Positions 46,477 to 57,112 of a stretch of 64,000 bases of DNA are shown piece by piece. A model generated the notes under the pieces. It searched no databases and was not told where the DNA came from. It saw only the letters and a program-made list of their open reading frames with translations. Positions within the stretch are counted from its first letter, which is position 1, and each line of letters starts with the position of its first letter. Origin of the DNA: Malus domestica (Eukaryota > Streptophyta > Magnoliopsida > Rosales > Rosaceae); the NCBI RefSeq assembly GCF_042453785.1, contig NC_091669.1, forward strand, positions 18,335,001-18,399,000, written 5' to 3'. A program made the position numbers and the translations under genes.

Positions 46477-47373
46477 TCATAATGTCACGATCATGTTGAA
46501 CCCTTTTTCTTCTTTAAGCTCTTCCCTTTCTTGCCTAAGTAGCTCTCTTTCTCTCTCATTAGCTTGAAATAATCTCTCAGCAACTGGAGCTTTTACCTCC
46601 TCTTTAGCCTTATCAACCTCAAATTTAGTCATTTCCCGCGCCAAAGTCAATTTACCTTGGTGAGCAAGTTCTTCCATATATTTTTCCTAATCATTCTTGG
46701 AAAGCACTCCCTTTTCTCTTTGAAACCTTCTTACCTTGAGGCCTAATTGGATAACAGGTCAACCCCGACCCTTGTTCAGGGGTCACTTTTGGCACTTGTT
46801 CTATGTCGCTTTCATGAACATGGGAGTCATGATCGGGCGTAAAGTGTAAAGGGGTGCTATTCATGACAACTTCTGGACCGATAGACACAACTCTGAATTT
46901 AGGACAATCTTTAACAATATTCCAACATTCCCATCGGGTGAATGATTTGTTTTTGTTTTTGGTTTTGGCATTATAACAAACTTGTGCTTGAAGTGTCTAC
47001 ACAATGCGGGAGAAGAAATAATTATAATCAAAGTAGCTAATGTAAATTTGGGTATAGTACAAACAAATAAATAATACCTGATCCGTGAAATTTTCCCCAC
47101 TTCGAAGATTACTACTAGCTTGTGCCAAGGTGTCTCTCCAAAGACTAAACGATTGGCTGAGTATTCTTTAACGACTGGACATCGATTCTTTGGTTCTTTT
47201 CCCACCAATTTTCTCAAGAAAAAAAGCATGAATAAGACTCCACATTTTTTGCAACTGCATTCATTACTCGTAATCGGATCATGAGTAACTTCAACCCAGC
47301 TAGAACACAACGTAACATCTTCAATAAGCGTCCAATTCGTACCTGCATCATTAGTCATTTTGTTGGAAATCAA
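46477..47373 (-). pseudogene. Myb/SANT-like accessory ORF of the Harbinger element
   Basis: Two-gene PIF/Harbinger elements encode a DNA-binding partner that helps the transposase reach the element ends. On the minus strand, 47373 onward reads NWTLIEDVTLCSSWVEVTHD, the Myb-like start. Frame 46888-46691 contains STPLHFTPDHDSH and a basic stretch, and frame 46677-46477 a long charged helix ending ERERELLRQEREELKEEKGF. An intron or frame break lies near 47080-46990. The frames do not join cleanly, so it is probably inactive. A second, shorter copy of its 3' end lies at 42854-43117. Confidence 0.65.
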
Positions 47374-48116
47374 TTGGATTGAAACTTTGAGAGAAAGATT
47401 GGAATGTGGTTAAAATATTTGAGAAAATATGAAATTGTGGTGTAAGGTAGAAGATAATGAGAAGGTATTTATAGAAAAGTAAAATCAATTTTTTTTGGAT
47501 TTTTTAATTAATTTTTAACATTTTTTATTAACTTATTTAATTTCTGCCGTTGGATTAAAAAAAAATTGAAATTCAACCCTCCAAATTGTGCCACGTGGCA
47601 TAACAGTAACATATCTGAATTTTTTTTATTTTATTTTTAAAGGCGAATAACGTGGACTGTTGATTTCAAATCCAACAACTGATATTGTGCCACGTAAAGT
47701 ATTTGTTAAAGGTTTGAATTTCTTTTTTAACCGTTAGAATCCAACAATCCAGAAAAAGTATTTGTTGAAATTCAACGGATGAGAAGGTGCCATGTGCCCC
47801 ACCAACGGTAACATTTCAGCAATTTGGACCACGAGCCTCACCGACTGAAAAGTTGTTGGTGACGTGCCCCCAAGCGCACGTGTACGACACGCGCCTGAGG
47901 CAAATTTTTTTAAAACATGGTTGACATCATCTTGACATCAGCCATGCATCATTTGGCCTTAAGCTTTCGGGGCACCAATTCAAGCCGGGCCTTTCACTCG
48001 GGCCCTCCCTTAGCCCAATCGACCGCATGGGTTGGACCAAGGAATTAGGGCTATTGGGTAGGAAATCTCACCGGTCCATCGAGCTGGAGCTCCCGGTGGA
48101 GTTGCTCTTTGAGAAG
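47374..48116. other. Right subterminal region of the Harbinger element
   Basis: Non-coding. CCACGT-containing segments (GTGCCACGTGGCA, near 47590; TTGTGCCACGTAAAG) resemble those near the left end (TGCGCCACGTGTCATTA near 40815; TTGTGCCACGTGTCA near 40956), in keeping with subterminal repeats. It ends in GGTGGAGTTGCT. Confidence 0.55.
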
Positions 48117-48545
48117 GCCTTAAGGTGCAACACTAGGACGAGAGTTTTCCTTTTGAAGCATTGATTGCCCACCAGAGCTACCCAACCAACAATTGTGGCA
48201 AGGCTCGTAGCCCCTTGGGCCTTTCACCAAACAATTTTCAATTCCCATTTATGGGGTTTTTAGGTTTTAGGGGTTATATAGTGGGATTTAGCCCACTTCT
48301 TGAAATAACCTAATTGGGTTACAAACAAATTATGCATTTTGTTTTTCTAAGTTGCGATAACTTTAGTAGGTTAGAAGTTAATTAATAGAGAAGAATATGA
48401 GTCAGTGAGAATCGAACATGCATCAAGATGCATAGACCTGAATGCTTTTCAAATCAACAATTCATATGGGACTAAAAACATTGAATTACTTCAACAACAA
48501 AAAACATTGAATTAATTTTAGAAATAAATCGGATATATATTAGAG
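48117..48545. other. Short intergenic stretch
   Basis: No gene recognised between the Harbinger right end and the probable Helitron 3' end. Confidence 0.5.
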
Positions 48546-49934
48546 CTAGACGAGAAAATATGCCCGCGCGTTGCTGCGGGAACCTATTGTTTCAAGTGTA
48601 ATCGGATGAATAAAACATATTTAAGTCGAATAAATTCAACACAATTATAAACAAACAGTTTTTTTTATACATTCAAGTGAGCTGGCATATAAATACATTG
48701 TACAATGAGTGGGAAGAAACTGAACGTCTTTGATTAGAAAGAGATGGTTTCCAAAAAAGTTGTTTCTTATGAAACATTAGTTTACACAAAATTTCAGTTA
48801 CCAAATCCAAAAAAAAAAAAAAAAAATGTGACTCTCTATATGGCTTTCTTACTACATAAAAATATCCCTTAGTTAAAGCATGTCACACATCATAACATTG
48901 CTATTATATGAAGTATATTCCTCAATGGCAAGTAATATACTCTGCTTAGCATGACCTCTCAATCCCCTCTTTTATCTCCCTAGAATCGTACAACAACCCA
49001 TAAATACGGTGCCCCTTTAAAATCCAAGCATACATTAAAAATTCAACAATACAGTTTCAAAATCTCTATAAATGAACATACCTCAAAAAGCCAACGGCCC
49101 AAGTGACACACTGCACACACTGCATGCACTCACATACACTGCATACACATACGCTCACACACACTGAAGAATGAACGCATTATATTCAGTTAGCACCATT
49201 CAACTTTAAAAGCAGTGAGACCTTCCAAAGGCACAGCCTAACTGGCCTCGGTTCAAATAACCAAATTGAGAACAACAGTTGAATTTTGGAAAAGCTGTAC
49301 AGAGGGGGAAAAAAGAAAAGAAAAAAAAGAGAAAACAATCCTATAATCACAACTGAAAAACAAAATCAAAATGAAAAGAATAAAATATCAGCAGAGCTTG
49401 AACACTAACATCCTTTGAAAACATGTAAAAACCATCCCAAATCAGCAAGAATAAAGCAAAAAGAAAAAAACACATCATATACCTTTAACACAGCAGCTTG
49501 AAAAAACCCCAACAAAAAATTACAAACTCTGAAAGGCACCGTTTCTTAACTGAAAGAAAAAAAACGTATCACCCATCCGCAACAACAAATCGACCAAACA
49601 CAGAAAACTCAATTAAAACAGCATTTAGAAGCACTATAAACCCAAATTACATAGACATCACCGTGATCAATTGTTTGTTTATGACAACTATCTATTTTTG
49701 AAGCTCTCACTAATCAGTCCTTGGTTGTAGACCAAGAAAGACACTATGGGCACACACAATTAGAAGCTCTAGGCAAACTTGAATTCAAGAGACGGTTTTT
49801 GATATTAAATTACGCCGGAGGGTGTACGAAAGTTGAACTGTGGCTTATTTGGTTCTACTTCTGAATTGCTTCTTGATTAAATTGTTTACTTAGCTGCTTT
49901 TAGGTGTCTTTACTTATGAATCAATTTTTTTAGA

Positions 49935-50064
49935 ATGAAGTTAGAAGATGTTCTAGCACCAAAGACCATTAGAAGTTGGAAAGATATGCCGATGCAGCGG
50001 TTTGAGAACACAGTTTGGGAAACTTTGGGTAGGAAATATGCACGCAAGGAAAACCAACAATGGG
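49935..50064 (+). pseudogene. Unrecognised exon-like fragment
   Basis: Bounded by TTTTTTTAG and GTGAGC. One frame reads MKLEDVLAPKTIRSWKDMPM then QRFENTVWETLGRKYARKEN. Coding-like composition with splice-like borders, but I know no matching family. Confidence 0.35.
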
Positions 50065-50574
50065 TGAGCATGACTCTCAAAGCTAGTTTATGTTTAAATT
50101 AGTGAATCACCATAATAATCTTTGCTGATTGGTTTTCACTCATGGCCTACTTTTTATTCAAGTTCCTGTAAAGAAAATTGGTCTTTTAACATGCTCTTTT
50201 CTAAATTTAAAAAAAAAAGTAATTTTGTAAATAAATTCAAATCCCAAATTGAAATTGCAATGTAACCAAGCCACATTTTATGACATGGTTTTTTATCCTA
50301 GCCATAATTAGACTAATGTGATTTATGCCTAGAGACTAATGTGGTTTTTCACATGCTTTTTTCTCTCAAAATTTATAGAAATATGAAAATGATCATCACA
50401 AATTTCAAAACATGCATTAACTGAAATTAAAAGGAAATGGACACCATGAGTGCTTGCAAGATGAGAGAAGGGAAACAAAACGGAAATGGTGCATTTGAAC
50501 AGAATGATGACAATTTAAAACTTTAATTATGAAAATGCACAATTTTCATGTGTTAAATGAATGAGTTATTTTAG

Positions 50575-50698
50575 GATTACAATGCCAAGCTTTCGGATTT
50601 CGAACTTGCGAAAGAAAGTCCTGAGGGTGATAAAACTCATGTTCCGACGCGAGTCATGGGAACCTATGGTTATGCAGCCCCAGAGTATGTGATGACTG
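50575..50698 (+). pseudogene. Receptor-like cytoplasmic kinase exon fragment
   Basis: Bounded by TTATTTTAG and GTGAGT. It encodes [20 protein letters not shown] then [20 protein letters not shown], the activation-segment exon of PBS1/BIK1-type kinases. The glycine of the DFG motif is replaced by Glu. No other kinase exon is seen nearby, so this is an isolated genomic piece, opposite in strand to the proposed Helitron. Confidence 0.8.
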
Positions 50699-51049
50699 GT
50701 GAGTGTGTGCGTGTGTGTTATGTAACCATCAGTTCATCATATATCAATATAGCACACTCCCATTCAACCTATCCAATTCAAAGTAGCACATCTCTAATTC
50801 AACATATCCAATTCAAATTAGCACATATCCAAATTCCAATTCAATAAACCACATATCCAAATCAATTCAAACTAAATGCCTAATATTCAATCACATATCC
50901 AATTCAAACTACATGGCTAATATTCAATAACATGTCCAATCTTTTAGCACATTTACAATATAGATTTAGAACACTATGAAGTCTACTGAGCAGCAGAACC
51001 TAAACATCAAAATCCAACACAAAGACAAAGTAGCATACCAGTTCTCTAT

Positions 51050-53215
51050 CTTGTATGCTCTTTTCAGCTGGATCTTCTTAACTCGTTTGAAAACTTGTCC
51101 TATGTGCTCTGTTGCATCCTGCAAATTTGTTAACTCAACTTACTAAGTAACACTCTAATTCTTTTTTAGCCAAAACTAAGCCGAAAATTGTCAATCCCAT
51201 AAAAAAGCTGCATTTTTTCACTGTATTTTTCCAGACTTTAATCACAGAGAATCGGTTAAAGCGAGGGAAATTATGTTGATATTTCATCTAATCACCAAAT
51301 ACTGAATAAGGTTCTCAAGGTTTTTCATTGAAAAATTGACACAGTTTAAAGGCATTACTCTAAAGATGCTTTGCAAGTAATGAAAACCTGACCAAGTTGA
51401 TATCAATCACAAATCCAAATGAATGTTAATAATGAAGCAAAACATTAAATCGAACAGGGTTTAAGAGGTTTAAAAACTGTGCGCTAAAACTAATCATGAA
51501 AAGAGAGAATGATGCGGAAAAAAAAATGAAAAAATAGGTTAAAACTAAGGAAAAGCAGAAAAAAAAAAAACAGGTAAATACGTTTGTTTTCCACGTGAGG
51601 TTTTTGGGTTGATGGAATTTTTGTGTACAGAACAATGGGATCAATTAAATTCTGGTTCCTGTGTTTTAAGACCAATCCCACCTCAAAAAATAAGAGTAAA
51701 TTTGTATTGATACCACAATGACAAAAATGGATAAGTTCTATACGTGGATGGTTACAGAGTTATGGGCTGACTTGGTTCATGAAGAAAAATAAAAAAAACT
51801 TAAATATTGACAAAAAAGATGAAGTTTTGTTCTGCTATAAGTGACCATATCAATATATATTGAATAAAGGTTTTTTTTTTTTTTTAGAAATGCAAAAGGA
51901 AAAAATGTTGAAAAAGAAATTTGAGAGTGATCAATGTTATACCTTGAAGACCGCGAATAGACCCAGTTCTTTCAGATTGATTCCAATTTGGCTGTAGGAA
52001 GATGAAACAGATTCAAATTGTAAACATTTTGCACCAAGAATTGGATATGGAGAGACACAAATACTGTTTCCAATAAATAAAAGTGAGTGCAAATATAATC
52101 GTTTCACATACGATAAGGTAGGGAAAACGACGGTCGACATATTGGGATCTGATGATCATATGTTAAGAACAATCGATAATGGTGATTAATACAAAATTGT
52201 AGCTGCTAGTGGTTGAGATTGAAACAGAGAGGTAAAACATACTGATGCTAAATTTGATTTTAAAGGTTGGTAACAATCATGGAACGATGCTGGATATGAT
52301 TATAGCCCATGACAAAGTTACTTTTATAATTATTTATTGGCTAACATTGCATTCATGGTATAGTTAAAGGCTCTGTACGTTTTTAGCACCAATTAAATTT
52401 GGTTCCAATGCGTACAGAATGAAAATAAAATGTTGGGGTTAACATTGAACAGTTTAAAGATTAAATTGTTTAGAACAGTTTAAAACCAAAGATATCACTT
52501 GAGAATACATTAGGCGATCAAATTATCCAACGAAAGATAATAAACTGAGGACAATGGGTTGCACAAAAGTAAAAGAGAAGCGGATAAAAATGAAAAAAAA
52601 TAGAAAAAAAAGGCAGGCAGCAACAAAAGTAACAGAAAACTAACAACGCAAAATACTTGATACATTGAAAACTAAATGTCTAAACGGATTATATACCTTC
52701 AATAAACACCGGTGCTTCTTGAAAGTGAAGAAGAACGAAATCAGACATCGATATCAACCATCTGATTACAGAGACAAAATCTGCACGATCACAAAAAGAG
52801 AATTTAAATGTTGAATTTATCTGTAAATCAAAAACTCCAAAAAGAAAAACAATAAATAAAAAAAATGAGGTGCATCAAGAAAAGAAACCTTACCAAGCTC
52901 AAAGCCCTAATGTCTAATCTAAATTAGAGAACACTAACCCAGAAGACAAAGTACTACACATTTCTTAGGAAATTACTTTGTGGTGGAGGTTATATATATA
53001 TAAGTGATAATTTCAGTAACCTGTTGCTGAACCTCCGTTTATCAAAACATAATAAAGTAAAGTACATAGAAAAAGCATCATTAAATCTTCCCAACTATAA
53101 AGTACCTGAACATTTTTTTCACTCACAATAGGGACACCACAAAGTAAAGGAACTAATAGCCCAACTAATTGGTTAATGTCCTGTAAACCTTCCACTTGTT
53201 GTTCATATGAGGATA
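51050..53215 (-). pseudogene. Unrecognised exon fragments on the minus strand
   Basis: Exon-like pieces with AG/GT borders: about 53210-53105 (SSYEQQVEGLQDINQLVGLL then VPLLCGVPIVSEKNVQ), about 52790-52700 (VIRWLISMSDFVLLHFQEAP), about 51998-51943 (QIGINLKELGLFAVFK) and about 51120-51035 (DATEHIGQVFKRVKKIQLKR). They look like protein-coding exons of one or more genes, but I do not recognise them and the phases do not clearly join. Confidence 0.35.
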
Positions 53216-54304
53216 TGGCTGCACCAAAAATAAATATAGTTAAAATAAATTCAACCAATATGGCATGGAAACCATGGGAATTAATCATATGAACCTAGTC
53301 AATTGACCGAAAAACACTACACAAAACGCATCAAACCATCAAGAAAACAGAACCAAATTGATGTGTAAAGTCTGGGGTAAACAACACACACAGAGACTTG
53401 AAGTGGCAGATATTTGAAAATGTATGCTCACTGTTGGGATGTATACCAATATTTCAGTACCATTGCAGACAAAGTAATATGCGTTGGGTGAGTGATATAT
53501 AAGACTTATAAGTTGCTTTATTTGACATTTGCAGATTGAGTGGCTTTATTAGGACCCTCCGGTGTCTCTATAGAATCAAGTTATTAATAGCTTATGGAGT
53601 CGATTAATCTTTTGAAATCCAAAACTTTAAAAGTTGAATGGTACTCTTCAACTTCTCAGGAACAGTTGTTCCTGACAGTACATTGGAACAAAACATGCTA
53701 ACTGATCTACAGAACCTGTGTCCGCTGACCAGTGATGGAAAAAATCAATGCAAATAATTTTTTTGGGCGTGATTAATTGTGGCAAAGATATCCTATAGAG
53801 ATGGGAGAAAACGACACTGAAATAGGAATCCTAACCCAAATATCATCACAAAAGCAAAACAGAAACGGTGAATCATAAAAAGCTCCTAGAGTCACAATTC
53901 TAGAAGAGGAAAACAGAATGCCCGCAACTCAAGCAACGGTATTAATATTGTTCTACTAAATTACCCGTCATATGATGAGCATTATTTTTATAGAGATATC
54001 TCACATCTCAAAAAGTTCAGAAATTCCAACGAAGGTGACAACCACATTATATAAAGAAGAAACCTAGACATAATTGAACACACATAAACAGGCTCACTTT
54101 AATATCATAAAGATACAACTAAGATATTTCATGCCGACTCAGGCAAACTAAGTAGACGCAATAACAACTCCAGAAAGGTGGAGGGAGGCAGGAGCACCAA
54201 ACACCTTGGAGGTTCTAGATAAACGCAACACAATTAGTAGCATCTAATGTCCCTATGCTGGGTTTGAAATTACATGAATATCACAAATAAACAGAATGGA
54301 GAAG

Positions 54305-55065
54305 AACAAACTTTTGGCAACTCTAATATGGGTAGCTGCATCTGGAGTGGAGATGGTTGTGTTACTGTTGAAAGCTGAGAACGATCAGTGACACCATCAA
54401 TGTCCTCCTCATTGATGTCATACAGACTCAATATCCTGCATGGTAAATCACATGAAGATCCAAATTTATCAATATTCAAAATCTAAGACTAAACCACACA
54501 AAGTTAAGAATTAGACGAATCAGATAGATCTGGTTCAGGCAAAAAAAATCGAGAAAATACAGGAAACAGCGGAGGTGGTGGCAAGTAATCATGCAAATAA
54601 GATGAAATAAAACCACGAAATGCTTCTAACATGGAAGGAACAAATACCATCATTCATCAGCTCTTCCCAAAAACTACAGATATGTTTTATTCCGACAACT
54701 ATGAATACATATTCAAATTGGGAAAAAGTAGGACAGAAAACATACCCAAAAAGTAACAGTGGCGTTCTAGCTACTGTCAAATCTCAGGTTTATCAACTGA
54801 GGAGACAAAACGCAAAATCCCCTTTTAGCTGGGAAAGCCCTGACAAAGCACCACAACTCACCGCAAAACCAAACTGTTAGGGTGTCGTCCAAATTAACAA
54901 AAATCCAAAATTAAAACTCAAATACAGTACCTGAGTTGAATAAAACTCGCTTCACTATGATCTGAAGACAGGCCGCGCACAAACTGGGCTGGAAATTCGT
55001 CGGAAATCCGGCAACAACTTCGGAATCCCAGACGGCAAAGCCGTCGATCTCATCGATTCAATCTG
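54305..55065 (-). pseudogene. Unrecognised exon fragments on the minus strand (acidic)
   Basis: Pieces at about 55065-54932 (ends SSDHSEASFIQL before a GT) and 54436-54308 (RILSLYDINEEDIDGVTDRS then QLSTVTQPSPLQMQLPILEL, preceded by AG). They could be adjacent exons of one gene. Family unknown to me. Confidence 0.35.
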
Positions 55066-55474
55066 CTACTCCTAAGGACACTCCAAGGAACCAAATCCCT
55101 AATTACTCAAGCAGCCGAATTCAAAAGATCTCAACAAATTAAATGCAAGTAAAATACAAAAAAATTATAAAAATCAAATGAAAATAATAAAGCTGCAAAA
55201 TGAAGTAGCAATAGTATACCATTTCAAATCGAAGGGATCCATCGGCGCGAGATTAACATCAACTAAAAAAAAAGAGGAAAGGAAGTTAGAGAGAACCAAA
55301 GATTTCGGTTTTGCATGGAGAGCTAGAACGGAAGATTTCGAGACAAAAGTAATCGTTGAATAGGACACCAGCACAACTGAATACAACATAAATCATCTAA
55401 AATATAACGCAACTACATGTATATATTAAATTCACAAAAATAAATAAATAAGGAAAAGTGAGAAAAAAAAATTG

Positions 55475-55865
55475 GCCTCTATTGAGAGCACCAGCTACCG
55501 TACACTTTTTGGTGAGGTTGGCGGATAGCTCACTGTAGTAGGGCTCATACCCTTCGAATACGTCGCTCATCTTTCCCTAAGTTTCTCTCTGCATTCAACC
55601 CATCACACAATTTCAGCAATAATTCAGATACAAAGCCCTAAATCCAACAAATTTGGGAGATTGATTGCGAATTATGATGAAAATTTGAACGATCTGAAAT
55701 CAATGGAATCGGAAGTAAATACCTGTTTCGATCGGAGATTTGAATGGATCGCAGGAGACGACAGCTGAAAAGCAGTGGCGGGTGTTTATTTTTTGTTCTA
55801 GGTGGTGGCGGCTTAACATACAAAATTTCACTTTTCACTTCACATAATTTGTTTGAAATCACTAA
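55475..55865 (-). pseudogene. VTI1-type v-SNARE first exon with 5' leader and intron
   Basis: On the minus strand the frame from ATG at 55570 reads MSDVFEGYEPYYSELSANLT then KKCTVAGALN, the N-terminus of plant VTI11/VTI12 SNAREs (MSDVFxGYERQYCELSANLS). Homology ends near 55478. Upstream are leader-like sequence, a GT at about 55723 and an AG at about 55589, just before the ATG, that fit a leader intron. Only the N-terminal 30 of about 220 residues remain. It is therefore a genomic fragment carried by the mobile element. Confidence 0.8.
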
Positions 55866-55887
55866 TTAGCATTAGAACAACTTCATA

Positions 55888-56106
55888 ATGAAAAAAGATT
55901 ACACTAAAATTTTAGAAATTGTTGCTTACCTATCTTCAGAAGCATTTTATGATTTCTACACATTTTTCCAAAAACAGTGGAAAGATGAATACAAACCTCC
56001 TCGGAAGGACACGCTAATAGGATCATCCAGTCAACCATCAAATACTTCCAAAGATAATGACAGAAGTGGTGTCTCCATTACATGCTTCTCCGAGAGCCCC
56101 CTGTGA
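55888..56106 (+). other. Short ORF, unrecognised
   Basis: A 72-codon frame starting MKKDYTKILEIVAYLSSEAF, then charged and Ser-rich. Its composition is protein-like, but there is no known domain, and it may be part of another captured fragment. Low confidence that it is expressed. Confidence 0.25.
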
Positions 56107-56287
56107 GAAAAAAGAAAAGTAAAAATCAAAACTTGCCTCTGCCAAATAGGAAAACCCCTACAAACCACACAATCAGAAAAATTAAATACTTTTTTTCTAA
56201 AATTAGGAGAGGAAAATAGAATGAGTGGAAAATCCTAAAAAATAAGAAAGAAAAAAAGCCAAAATTATAGATCTAGAGAAAAAAATT

Positions 56288-56405
56288 ACCCAAAGTTCCA
56301 CTCAACCCAAACATAAGGGCCAATGCGAAGGTGAGCATAAAGCCCTGCCTTCTGCATGGTCTTGAGAAACCTCACCAGATTATACCTCCCTTTAAAATTG
56401 TACTA
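56288..56405 (-). pseudogene. Beta-galactosidase (GH35) exon fragment
   Basis: On the minus strand it reads [20 protein letters not shown] then [16 protein letters not shown] before a GTAATT donor. This is the GH35 block just before the catalytic region (family: F.GRYDLV.F...Q.AGLY.HLRIGPY.CAEWNFGGFP). One or two small exons' worth of a protein of over 700 aa. The Cys before AEWNFG is changed. Same strand as the proposed Helitron. Confidence 0.85.
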
Positions 56406-56945
56406 AAACCCAGCATAAACCCAGAAGGTGAAATTAACTACAAAACCAAATATACAAAGGTATTCGTTTCAAATCCAAATTCATACCCCTTCCCAGCTTT
56501 ACCATCGTTCTTCCCTTCCCACGATCATCAACACGTGTGCATCAAGATTAGCGGCAGAGAGAGCCTGGCAGAGCACCTACCTAAATATCTCTCTCACTCA
56601 GTCCAAACCCGTAGCTCCCATCTCTCTCCAATCTGTCAGGCCCTGTGTCTCCCTCCTCTGTAGTCGCTCTATCCCCCTCTCTCCGCTCGCCAGAGGCACA
56701 CCCAGCTGTTGTCTCTCTCCAATTTGTCAGGCTCCCCTCTCTCTCTCTCTCGCTGAGTCAAACGTGAAATGTAGCCAACAGCTGAAAATAGGTTTTTAAG
56801 CCTGAGTGGTAATTTTGTAAATTAAGTGAAAATTGGTTAAAAGCATCCAAGTGGCAATCTTGTAAATAAACTGAAATGTGGTTCAAAACACTGTTTATTG
56901 GTACAGTGCAATTGAAAAGCCTTCTTTAGACTAAAGTAATATCGA

Positions 56946-57112
56946 CACATGGTCAAAGTTCATGTCCGGGGTGGCTTAGGTATGATGGGCTTGGCCCGGG
57001 ATCAAATAATGTTTTTAGCCCAATACATATATAAAAAAAGAAACGAAAAAATCAGCGGTACTGATGAAATTCGAGAAAGTGACAGAGACAGAGAGCGGGA
57101 GGAGAGCGAGTG
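56946..57112 (+). promoter_or_regulatory. Upstream region of the 487-aa protein gene
   Basis: Only about 165 bp separate the probable Helitron end from the ATG at 57113. GGCTTGGCCCGGG, TAGCCCAATACAT and purine-rich GACAGAGACAGAGAG leader sequence lie here. No TATA box is certain. Confidence 0.35.

Larger units (their letters stand above)
40521..48116. mobile_element. PIF/Harbinger element, split by a tandem duplication
   Basis: The left end reads AGCAACTCCAGCG (from about 40522) and the right end CCGGTGGAGTTGCT (to about 48115), imperfect inverted repeats. It encodes a decayed transposase on the plus strand and a Myb/SANT-like accessory protein on the minus strand, converging, as in two-gene PIF/Harbinger elements. 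A 43.1-46.6 kb block is the second copy of a local tandem duplication and not original transposon. The 3-bp target duplication is not clear (TTA on the left, TTT on the right). Confidence 0.65.
48546..56945 (-). mobile_element. Probable non-autonomous Helitron with captured gene fragments
   Basis: Helitrons replicate by rolling circle and often carry genomic pieces of genes. On the minus strand, the proposed 3' end near 48546 has a GC-rich hairpin (CCCGCAGCAACGCGCGGG) followed 17 bp later by CTAG. The 5' end near 56945 starts TCGATATTAC, followed by a subterminal ACAGTGTTTTGAACCACATT and repeated TTACAAGATTGCCACT-type sequence that I recall from Rosaceae Helitrons. The hairpin-to-CTRR spacing is longer than usual and the A/T insertion context is not perfect. 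Between the ends lie intron-containing fragments of at least three known gene families and several unrecognised exons. No Rep/helicase gene is seen. Confidence 0.5.

Noticed and set aside
40521..48116. Harbinger transposon that captured a host dioxygenase gene
   Set aside because: The constant 6.4-kb offset and the shared Harbinger tail in both copies fit a tandem duplication across the transposon better than capture.
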